Below are positions 1-6,829 of a DNA stretch of 64,000 bases, in pieces; within the stretch, counting starts at the first letter, position 1, and each line of letters begins with the position of its first letter. The stretch is from an uncultured Cellvibrionales bacterium (lineage in GTDB: Bacteria; Pseudomonadota; Gammaproteobacteria; Pseudomonadales; Cellvibrionaceae): assembly GCA_913020115.1 (NCBI GenBank), contig CAJWBQ010000004.1:1-64000 (forward strand), read 5' to 3'. The position numbers were made by a program, and so were the translations under genes. The notes under the pieces were generated by a model that had not been told where the DNA came from, did no database searches, and was given only the letters and a program-made list of their open reading frames with translations.

Positions 1-209
1 CCTGCATTGGCATAGTTAATTACGTTTTGCACGCCAGCTGCAGCACCGCCAAGAATATCTTTACCAACAGGCACATAAAGGACCAATGCAGCAATTCCGG
101 CTTGTAGGGCAAATGCGCCACCCACTGTGCGGAAATTAATTGCTTTCCGGTTGTCCGACAGCAACACTGCTATCCCGAGTAATATTCCAATTCCGAGTAA
201 ACCGACCAC
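1..209 (-). CDS. nupC: NupC-family concentrative nucleoside transporter, N-terminal part (cut by window edge)
   Basis: The reverse strand reads an open frame to the window edge that begins VVGLLGIGILLGIAVLLSDN and continues RKAINFRTVGGAFALQ. This is the characteristic N-terminus of Na+/H+-coupled concentrative nucleoside transporters (NupC/CNT family): a first membrane helix, then SDNRKAINFRTV, then a second helix. The start is GTG at 209, with an AAGGA ribosome site about 10 bases upstream and an in-frame stop at 216-218. About 69 residues are visible; the family is about 400 long. The gene is divergent from cytidine deaminase and shares with it an intergenic region carrying a LacI-type operator-like palindrome. 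It would import nucleosides across the inner membrane. Confidence 0.85.
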   Translation of the reverse strand, partial: MVGLLGIGILLGIAVLLSDNRKAINFRTVGGAFALQAGIAALVLYVPVGKDILGGAAAGVQNVINYANA

Positions 210-258
210 GCTTTGTTATCCTTATTCTTGTGAAATTTTCGGCTGTAAGCGACAGGCG

Positions 259-274
259 CTTAATCGTTTAAGTT
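259..274. promoter_or_regulatory. LacI-type operator-like palindrome between nupC and cdd
   Basis: The sequence CTTAATCGTTTAAGTT contains the imperfect palindrome CTTAA(T)CG(T)TTAAG centred on CG, as is usual for LacI-family operators. The core TTAATCGTT recurs as TTAAWCGTT at 4370, 4554 and 11688, beside other genes of the nucleoside locus. It lies between the two divergent genes and could control both. Its assignment to the LacI-family protein at 4632 is inference from co-occurrence. Confidence 0.55.
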
Positions 275-349
275 TGGGCCGATAGTTTAGCATAGGTTAA
301 GTGCTAGATGCTCGTATTTGTAGGGTTTTTTGCTGGAAAATTGACTAAA

Positions 350-814
350 ATGGCCGTCGACAGTGACTATAAACAAGCGCTACAATCGTCTCCTAATTTA
401 CCTCTGGCTAATACTATGAATAATCGTCTAGAACAACTTCAGAACTTGCAAAAAAATGCACACTGCCCTTACTCAAAATTTCAGGTGGCCGCCATTTTGG
501 TCTGCGAAAATGGCGAGGAATACAAAGGGGTTAATGTTGAAAATGCTTCTTACGGAGGCACGATTTGCGCCGAGCGATCTGCCTTTGTAAGTGCCATTTC
601 TCAAGGGCAGGCAAATAATAAATTTACCGAAATACACCTTATTGCTGGTGAAGCCAAAGACTTCGTTATGCCCTGCGGATTGTGCCGGCAGTTTATGAGT
701 GAATTTGTTAGCTCTGACTTTAAGGTTTATGTATATCACTCCGATGGCGGGATCAAAACAGTCAGTATGGAAGACCTTCTACCTTACTCCTTTTCTTCAA
801 GTGATCTAGCTTAG
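350..814 (+). CDS. cdd: cytidine deaminase
   Basis: Hydrolytic deamination of cytidine and deoxycytidine to uridine and deoxyuridine. Zinc-binding and catalytic motifs are clear: CAERSAF carries the Cys ligand and the proton-shuttle Glu, and PCGLCRQ gives the other two Cys ligands. PYSKFQVAA and NVENASYGG are also typical. The size and three-Cys zinc site fit the small homotetrameric type. The start is uncertain. The frame is open from ATG 308, but the residues before ATG 350 are hydrophobic and not family-like; ATG 416 would give the usual length of about 132 residues, but none of the three has a strong ribosome site. It sits between nupC and the TonB receptor and ends just before a strong bidirectional terminator. 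Confidence 0.93.
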   Translation: MAVDSDYKQALQSSPNLPLANTMNNRLEQLQNLQKNAHCPYSKFQVAAILVCENGEEYKGVNVENASYGGTICAERSAFVSAISQGQANNKFTEIHLIAGEAKDFVMPCGLCRQFMSEFVSSDFKVYVYHSDGGIKTVSMEDLLPYSFSSSDLA

Positions 815-828
815 AATATTTAGTGAAT

Positions 829-859
829 AAAAAAGCCGCGACATTGTCGCGGCTTTTTT
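829..859. terminator. bidirectional rho-independent terminator
   Basis: A GC-rich stem AAAGCCGCGACA / TGTCGCGGCTTT with a very short loop is flanked by an A-run on the left and a T-run on the right. It lies between the convergent cdd and TonB-receptor genes and can serve both. Confidence 0.9.
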
Positions 860-906
860 ATTTCCAAAAGGAGCGGCCCGGCAAGGCGCACTCCAAACAC
901 TTTAAG

Positions 907-3900
907 CTAGAATTCAAACTCTAAGCCGATACGTGCTGTCCACAAAGAAGGGTTTTCCTTGAGGTCAGTGATAGACCGACTATCGTTAAACTCTTCAAAT
1001 ACATATTGACCACTACTGTTCACAGAAGATTGAATCATCTGAACTGAGAAGAATTGAGCGTCGTTCACGTGACCCCATTCATCGTTCAGGAAGTTGCCCA
1101 AGTTGTACATCTTAAAGTAAATCTTACCTTTAGTGCCGTCAACAAACGTGGGGAGTTCCTGGTCTATACGCAAGTCCATACGTGTGCTCCAAGGAGCGTG
1201 TGTTTCGTTGCGCTGCACATAGCCAGCATCTAAATCATGAGCTCGCGCCCAAGAGAAGAATGCACCAGAGTCAAAACCATCTTCAAATACTACGTTGGGA
1301 TCGTCTGCACCAGTAGGTACATACAATAGGTGACGCCCAAAGAAACCGTCGCCTTCCAAATCGCCACTTCCCATCACATAGCTTTGTGGCTGGCCTTCAC
1401 TAGAATAGGCCATCAAGGTTACGCGAGTAGTCAAATCTGCAAACAACTCTGTAGCGTAACTGGCTCTCGCCGTAAAGCGATGTGGCGCAGTGTAGTTAGA
1501 GGTTGCCGCGGTCAGATCATTAGGGTTAGACGTTGCAGTTGCATCCCAGTTTGAACCAGCAGTTGAGCTGGTCATAGGAGCCACATCTTCTGCATCGATG
1601 TAGGCGTAGCCCATTTGCAGGTCAAGGCCCCAATCGAAGCTCTTCTTCAGGACAATAGATATAGAATCTGAAGATGCATCTTCGCTAGAGTTGGTCAACA
1701 TATGGTTATCTTCACCATTTACGTAGTCGTAAATTGGCATGCCATCAATCGTATTGCCGACAATCTCTTGCGACAGGTCTAGATATATTGCTGAGTCTTT
1801 GGTTTCAGTATGCAGGTAGTCGATCTCTGCCTGAACGCCGCCCCATGGCAAGTCATAGCTAGCACCTAAGGCAAATTTCCACTCAGAAGGCTGCTTGTAG
1901 TTAGGATCAAGCAAAGCAATTCTTGTAGAAGAAGCATTGTCTATAGTGGTTGCTGCAACCTCGTCTACCAAATCCTGAGGAACATCGTAACCAGGTCGAC
2001 CAGAACCCGACAAAGGAATATCACTTAGGACTGAGTCAGAACCGTAAGAATTACGCAACTGAACATTGGTCGCACCGTCGTTACTCCATGCATTTGAAAT
2101 CCAAACATTTGGATTACCACCAGAGTACAGACCCAAACCACCGCGTACGGTTAACTCAGGGCTATATTCCCAAGTAAAACCAAGGCGAGGCATGATGATA
2201 TCAATTCCGTCAACGTTGGCGTCGTTGCGCACACCGTTAGCATCGAAAAAAGCCTGGTTAAAGTTAGGTCTATCATCACTTTCCATGTACTCGTAACGCA
2301 AACCGGCGGTGATTGTTAGATTTTGCTCGCTGAGGTACAGCTCGTCCTGAATATAAACACTGTTAATGGTGTTTACGAAGTTTGCCGCTGCATCATCGGG
2401 GTTGTTGGTGCCACCGCCACTACCGTAGTAAATGCGGCTAGGAGTGCCCAACTCAAAGCGGTCAATACCAGACAAACCACAAGCATCATCATCAGCTCGA
2501 CCTTGTGCGCTTAAAGCATCACAAGCCGCTGAGTTTCCTGATGAGCTGTCGAAGTAATCGTATTCGCCACCGTTTGAGTGTTGCACAAATTGGTTAAACA
2601 CGGTCAGCTCTTCGCTATCAAAGCCCGCTGTAATCAGATGCTCACCCACTAAATACTTGGCCGAGAATTTGAAATACTTAGACTCTGTATTGAGCGCATT
2701 GGCTTGACGAGAATCGTCCGCACCTAAATATACAGTGCCTGTTCTACCGCCAATACTGATTTGCATGTCACCAAAATCAGGATCACCAACGGTAACCTGG
2801 GAGTCATTCATTTCATTGGTGCTGTAGAAAATTTCAGTAGAAAGCGCATCAGTCCACTGAGAAGACAGTGACATTGTAAAGGTTTCAGACTCAGAACCTT
2901 TTGTGTAGTAGTGATTGGCAAACTCAAACTCATTCGAATCGCCATCTGAATCACGCAGCTGGAAACCATCGAAGTAGTTGTATATTACGGCCAAGTTATG
3001 GTCTTCATTGATGTTCCAATCAAGACGAACCATATATTTTTCAGATTCTTGAGTGCCATTTCCAGGCTGACCACCTGCATCGTAGTTGTAAACGTTATTT
3101 GCAATGTCGACGATGCGGTTGTAGTCAGACTGGCTTAGCCAATCACGCTCAACACCATTACCAGAACCCGCGTAACCCTTTTGTAGGAAACGAGGCTTTT
3201 CAGATTCTTCATAAGCGGCGAAGATAAATAGCTTGTCTTCAATTAGTGGGCCGCCTATATGAAAGCCTTTTTTGCTTTCAGTGTATGCAGGACCACTTTG
3301 ATCGCTTGCAGCGTCACCCAGAGTAGTGCCTTTCAGGTCGTCACTGCTGTACTCGTAAAATACACCGCCGTCCCACTCGTTAGAGCCGCTTTTGGTTACG
3401 GCGTTGATGTTACAAGCCGAGAAGCCGCCGTATGTTACATCAAATGGTGCCAATGAAACTGATACCTGTGATATACCATCGAAAGGGAAAGGCATGCCAA
3501 CAGCAGTTGAATAACCATTTTCATTGAGGCCGAAACGGTCATTTTGGCTCACGCCGTCGAGGGTTACACTGTTGAAGCGAGGGTGCTTACCACCACAGTT
3601 CACAGAGAAGCCGTCATCGTCAGAGTCGATGTTCATGCGTGGGTCCATGGCGTAAACATCGGCGATGTCACGGTTAATGGCCACAGAAGTTTCTAGTTCA
3701 AATGCACCAAAGGTAGCCGAAGGACCAGGAGCCACATCGCCGCCCTGCAATTGCTCTGCAGTGACAACAACTTCTTCAATGCCAGACAAATCGATGGCCA
3801 GCTTGAAGGTGTCACCCAAGGCAATGGAGTCAACCATAATGGTCTTATCACCATTAACAACTACTTTGTAGGGGCCACCTACGGGAAGTCGAGAGGCGAA

Positions 3901-4113
3901 GAAAGTGCCCGATGAGTTGGTTGAGTAGCTTCTTTTAATGCCGGTTCTAGAATCGATCACGTCGATACTTGCGGCGTCTAAAGGTGAGCCATTTACGCTA
4001 ATGACCTTACCGCGAATGGCTGAGGTTGTTTCTTGAGCGTATGTTGCGACTGGCCCTGCTAGCACGAGTACCGAGGCTAGGCCTAGGGTCGTGGTTGCTT
4101 TGCTGAATATCAT
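907..4113 (-). CDS. Oar-like TonB-dependent receptor with N-terminal carboxypeptidase-regulatory-like domain
   Basis: A large outer-membrane transporter of 1068 residues. It has a signal peptide ending near TYAQE, then an Ig-like carboxypeptidase-regulatory domain (about residues 30-105, SAIRGKVISVNGSPLDAAS). A TonB-box-like EEVVVTAEQL follows at about 112, then the plug, and a long beta-barrel ending in the aromatic LEFEF typical of outer-membrane proteins. The barrel is rich in Asp, Gly and Tyr, as in Oar/OmpA-related receptors. I chose ATG 4113 because GGAGG stands seven bases upstream; a TTG four codons earlier overlaps that site. Its substrate cannot be read directly. Position within the nucleoside locus, and both LacI-type and RutR-like operator motifs upstream, suggest nucleosides, purines or oligonucleotides. 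Confidence 0.88.
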   Translation of the reverse strand: MIFSKATTTLGLASVLVLAGPVATYAQETTSAIRGKVISVNGSPLDAASIDVIDSRTGIKRSYSTNSSGTFFASRLPVGGPYKVVVNGDKTIMVDSIALGDTFKLAIDLSGIEEVVVTAEQLQGGDVAPGPSATFGAFELETSVAINRDIADVYAMDPRMNIDSDDDGFSVNCGGKHPRFNSVTLDGVSQNDRFGLNENGYSTAVGMPFPFDGISQVSVSLAPFDVTYGGFSACNINAVTKSGSNEWDGGVFYEYSSDDLKGTTLGDAASDQSGPAYTESKKGFHIGGPLIEDKLFIFAAYEESEKPRFLQKGYAGSGNGVERDWLSQSDYNRIVDIANNVYNYDAGGQPGNGTQESEKYMVRLDWNINEDHNLAVIYNYFDGFQLRDSDGDSNEFEFANHYYTKGSESETFTMSLSSQWTDALSTEIFYSTNEMNDSQVTVGDPDFGDMQISIGGRTGTVYLGADDSRQANALNTESKYFKFSAKYLVGEHLITAGFDSEELTVFNQFVQHSNGGEYDYFDSSSGNSAACDALSAQGRADDDACGLSGIDRFELGTPSRIYYGSGGGTNNPDDAAANFVNTINSVYIQDELYLSEQNLTITAGLRYEYMESDDRPNFNQAFFDANGVRNDANVDGIDIIMPRLGFTWEYSPELTVRGGLGLYSGGNPNVWISNAWSNDGATNVQLRNSYGSDSVLSDIPLSGSGRPGYDVPQDLVDEVAATTIDNASSTRIALLDPNYKQPSEWKFALGASYDLPWGGVQAEIDYLHTETKDSAIYLDLSQEIVGNTIDGMPIYDYVNGEDNHMLTNSSEDASSDSISIVLKKSFDWGLDLQMGYAYIDAEDVAPMTSSTAGSNWDATATSNPNDLTAATSNYTAPHRFTARASYATELFADLTTRVTLMAYSSEGQPQSYVMGSGDLEGDGFFGRHLLYVPTGADDPNVVFEDGFDSGAFFSWARAHDLDAGYVQRNETHAPWSTRMDLRIDQELPTFVDGTKGKIYFKMYNLGNFLNDEWGHVNDAQFFSVQMIQSSVNSSGQYVFEEFNDSRSITDLKENPSLWTARIGLEFEF

Positions 4114-4306
4114 GCTTGCCTCCAAATTTTTATAGGATCTTGCGCGTCGTAATCAATTTTTGTAGAGCGCTATTTACATTGCGCTAACCTGTAGCAGTGT
4201 AGACAAGTCTGTTTACGATATTATTACAGCTTGCCAACTCGCTACGATTTACCTACAGATCTCTCAAATCGCTTATCTTTTTCTTATTTATGTCTAAATA
4301 ACTAAC

Positions 4307-4332
4307 CCTTATTTAATTAGCATCAAATAAGG
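4307..4332. repeat. 8-bp inverted repeat upstream of TonB receptor
   Basis: CCTTATTT and AAATAAGG are perfect inverted copies separated by ten AT-rich bases. It lies about 200 bases upstream of the receptor start. It could be a regulator site or a weak hairpin; no T-run follows. Confidence 0.4.
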
Positions 4333-4352
4333 ACGCCCCATAGTCGCCAATC

Positions 4353-4368
4353 TTGACTAATGCGTCAA
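4353..4368. promoter_or_regulatory. RutR-like operator TTGAC-N6-GTCAA in TonB-receptor promoter region
   Basis: The 16-mer TTGACTAATGCGTCAA is extended to a CTTGAC/GTCAAG match on both sides. The same TTGAC-N6-GTCAA arrangement occurs upstream of the RutR-like gene (14088) and twice upstream of xdhA (14864, and 14892 with one mismatch). The known E. coli RutR consensus is TTGACCA-N2-TGGTCAA. Binding by the RutR-like protein encoded at 14123 is inferred. Confidence 0.6.
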
Positions 4369-4369
4369 G

Positions 4370-4384
4370 TTAATCGTTTCACTT
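4370..4384. promoter_or_regulatory. LacI-type operator-like motif, receptor-proximal
   Basis: TTAATCGTTTCACTT matches the motif at 4554 in 13 of 15 positions and the nupC/cdd motif in 12 of 15. It begins one base after the RutR-like palindrome, giving a composite site. Confidence 0.5.
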
Positions 4385-4553
4385 ATTGTTCATTTTTTTC
4401 CTATAAGCGGAACTTCTTTTATTACAAAACTGTCAGGTTGCGGATTGAGGGCTTAAATTCACCATGTGACAGTGATGTGCGCCGCTTAAGCCACTCATCC
4501 TTAGAGGCAGAGAAATTAAGAATTAGGCCGTATTATTGGCAACAAGAATTAAC

Positions 4554-4568
4554 TTAAACGTTTCACAT
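4554..4568. promoter_or_regulatory. LacI-type operator-like motif, regulator-proximal
   Basis: TTAAACGTTTCACAT lies 63 bases before the LacI-family start codon, a position suited to autoregulation. The bases before it (AACTTAAACGTT, 4551-4562) are identical to the deoA-upstream site. Confidence 0.55.
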
Positions 4569-4631
4569 ATATTAAGTTCTGTGCTTAGATACCCTCAAAA
4601 TTGACCTATCCACTGCTGGTGTTGCAATGTT

Positions 4632-5618
4632 ATGACCACCCTGAAAGATGTTGCGAATGCTGTCGGCGTTTCGGTTGCTACCGTGTCCTATGTTTTGACC
4701 GGCCGTGGCTCCGTTAGTAAAGAAACCAGCCTCAAAGTAATGGCTGCGGTAAAAAAGCTGGGATATCGACCAAATCGCACCGCTCAAGCCATGCGTACAG
4801 GCTTCACTCAATCTATTGGATTACTTCTACCAGATTTAACCAACCCTTTTTTCCCACAGCTTGCACAAAAAATTGAAAATGCCGCTCGACAGCGCGATTT
4901 CTCCGTCCTCCTGGTTGATTGCCAAAGTAATCCTGATACAGAGGCTGAAGCCTTTAATTTACTGAAACAACAAGGCGTCGACGGCATTATTTGGTGCCCC
5001 TCCAGCGATATAGCGCCAGACTCAATACACAGTGTAGGTTGCCCCGTGGTACTCATCGACCGACCGATTTCGGGCTTCGACTCGGTCTATTCGGACTACT
5101 ACAAAGGGGGACAATTATTAGGCGAATATGCACTTTCAATGGGGCATACACAGGTAGGTTTGCTGTCTGGTCCGAAGCATATTGAAGGGGCGAGAAAGCG
5201 TCGGCAAGGTTTCATCGACTCAGTAACAGGCCCCGACAAAAACCTCACCATCGTCTGGGACCTAGAAGTCCCCTTTAGTACCGAGCTCTCCCCAGAATCA
5301 CTACAACGCCTAAATGAAAAAGACGTTACCTTGATTGTCGCGGCGGATGATTTAATCGCGGTAGGCGCCATTAGTGCATTGAATGAAATTGGTCAGCGTG
5401 TGCCTGAGGACGTGTCTGTCACGGGTTTTGACAACATTCCATGGAGCACAGTAGTGACACCCAAGCTCACGACTATTAATCAAGCCATCAGCGCCATGGG
5501 TGGGCAAGCCGTTGACATCCTCGCCGAAAAAATCAGCGAGCCAGACATGCCAATACGTACAGTTCTACTTGATGTTGAGCTGGTAGAGCGGCACTCAGTT
5601 AAGCGGGTTAAGGCTTAA
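4632..5618 (+). CDS. LacI-family transcriptional regulator, likely of nucleoside utilisation (CytR-like role)
   Basis: A 328-residue LacI/GalR protein. The N-terminal helix-turn-helix is textbook (TTLKDVANAVGVSVATVSYVL), followed by the hinge helix region (RPNRTAQAMRTG, about 47-58). A periplasmic-binding-protein-like effector domain then begins at SIGLLLPDLTNPFFPQL and includes the VTGFDNIPWS signature near residue 262. It is divergent from the TonB receptor and flanked by the deo operon. CG-centred motifs (TTAAWCGTT) near nupC/cdd, the receptor, its own promoter and deoA make it the best candidate local regulator. The effector (a nucleoside or deoxyribose phosphate) is inferred, not visible. 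Its end overlaps by 11 bases the convergent nuclease-like gene. Confidence 0.9.
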   Translation: MTTLKDVANAVGVSVATVSYVLTGRGSVSKETSLKVMAAVKKLGYRPNRTAQAMRTGFTQSIGLLLPDLTNPFFPQLAQKIENAARQRDFSVLLVDCQSNPDTEAEAFNLLKQQGVDGIIWCPSSDIAPDSIHSVGCPVVLIDRPISGFDSVYSDYYKGGQLLGEYALSMGHTQVGLLSGPKHIEGARKRRQGFIDSVTGPDKNLTIVWDLEVPFSTELSPESLQRLNEKDVTLIVAADDLIAVGAISALNEIGQRVPEDVSVTGFDNIPWSTVVTPKLTTINQAISAMGGQAVDILAEKISEPDMPIRTVLLDVELVERHSVKRVKA

Positions 5619-6819
5619 GCTGAGCGCTCAACCAAACTAGCCGATGGTCGGAGGATGCGCTGCGATCTTCTACCAAACGGTACAAATTATCATTGATCAC
5701 CGGCCAAAATACTCCCTGGCTTAAAACCTTTATGCCAGCAGAAGAAGGCAAAACATAGTCGGCTCTCATACCCCAGTGTGCCGTATGATTAAGCGCTAGA
5801 GGGTTTTCGGGCTTGTTTTCACTTCCCCCCAAACTGCTTGGCGCCAACAAACTGTTCACCTGAGGCAGCTCGAGCAAACTTCCAATACCTTGTCGAATAG
5901 CTCCACCTTCTAGCGCAGAGGCATTCAGATCACCCAAAATAACAAACCGTGCGTCTTTCGCTAAGCCGCCGACAAGCTTTTTATCATCATAAATATAATC
6001 TGCACCGAGAATATAATCACGCCAAAAACGGAGCTCGTCATGATTCCGTTTGCCGTTTCGATCTTCTGGGCCATCAAACACCGGCGGTGTCGGGTGACTG
6101 GCGAGAATGTGAACCGATGTATCACCAACGATCACGGGAATGTCCCAGTGAGATTTTGAGGATAACCTTAAATCAAGCCAAGCCTCATCGCTGTGCCAAA
6201 AGCCGTCGGCCTTAGTGCCGGGGCGCAAGGCTCCAGGCATATCACTCCAGAGAAAATACTGAAATGTGCGTACGTTTTTTTGGTCAATTGGGAAGCGAGA
6301 TAAAAGCACCATACCGTAGTGACCCGGAAAATAACCAAAGCCATAAGCATCGCCTTTTACGCCACTGGCAACTCCGTCCTTATCTAGGTCAAAGGGTGTC
6401 GGCTGCCCCGTATTAGAGGTGTTCAAGTAAACGAAAGGAAAATTAACCGCCCCCGCACCCTGCTGACTGACATTAAGATAATTTTTGACAAAGGCCTGAA
6501 TACCGCGAGCAGGGTCAGCAATGTAATCAAACTCGTTAAGCAGAATTACATCGGCCTTACTGCGCTGAATAATTTCGGCTATGTTCCGAATTTGAGGGTC
6601 ATTACCGGTGGCCAGTCTTTGCGCGAGCACTTCACTGCTCGCCGATTCAATTTCCCGCCCGAGATAGTTGGTGGCTTCCATGCTGACGTTGAACGTAGCG
6701 AACACAATCTCTTCTGTGCCATCTTTTTTTAGCTGTTCAGGCATAGTTTTGAGTCCGCATGCTCCTAGTGCAAGCGTTAGCAGGCTTATTTTCAGCAAGC
6801 CTGCTAAATAGGAAATCAT
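5608..6819 (-). CDS. endonuclease/exonuclease/phosphatase-family lipoprotein
   Basis: A member of the Mg2+-dependent EEP superfamily (DNase I / exonuclease III fold). Visible motifs are ATFNVS near the mature N-terminus, LLNEFDYI (metal-binding Glu), GDLNASA (catalytic Asp/Asn) and SDHRLVW at the C-terminus. A lipoprotein signal precedes them (MISYLAGLLKISLLTLALGAC, lipobox LGAC), so the enzyme should be membrane-anchored outside the cytoplasm. I chose ATG 6819, 10 bases after the ALDH stop, because it begins the signal peptide directly; ATG 6846 is possible. As last gene of the deo operon it may release nucleosides or phosphate from nucleic acids or nucleotides. The family also includes lipid and sugar phosphatases, so the substrate is open. 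Confidence 0.82.
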   Translation of the reverse strand: MISYLAGLLKISLLTLALGACGLKTMPEQLKKDGTEEIVFATFNVSMEATNYLGREIESASSEVLAQRLATGNDPQIRNIAEIIQRSKADVILLNEFDYIADPARGIQAFVKNYLNVSQQGAGAVNFPFVYLNTSNTGQPTPFDLDKDGVASGVKGDAYGFGYFPGHYGMVLLSRFPIDQKNVRTFQYFLWSDMPGALRPGTKADGFWHSDEAWLDLRLSSKSHWDIPVIVGDTSVHILASHPTPPVFDGPEDRNGKRNHDELRFWRDYILGADYIYDDKKLVGGLAKDARFVILGDLNASALEGGAIRQGIGSLLELPQVNSLLAPSSLGGSENKPENPLALNHTAHWGMRADYVLPSSAGIKVLSQGVFWPVINDNLYRLVEDRSASSDHRLVWLSAQLKP

Positions 6820-6829
6820 GCACGGTAGA

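Larger units (their letters stand above)
4114..4631. promoter_or_regulatory. 518-bp divergent control region between TonB receptor and LacI-family regulator
   Basis: No convincing gene lies here. A 65-codon open frame at 4360-4557 has no ribosome site and overlaps the operator motifs. The region holds an inverted repeat at 4307-4332, a RutR-like site at 4353-4368, and two LacI-type sites at 4370-4384 and 4554-4568. I could not assign convincing -35/-10 pairs by eye. Confidence 0.7.

Noticed and set aside
4360-4557. 65-codon open frame between the TonB receptor and the LacI-family gene
   Set aside because: No ribosome site, low-complexity N-terminus, and it covers the operator motifs; it is best read as control DNA.
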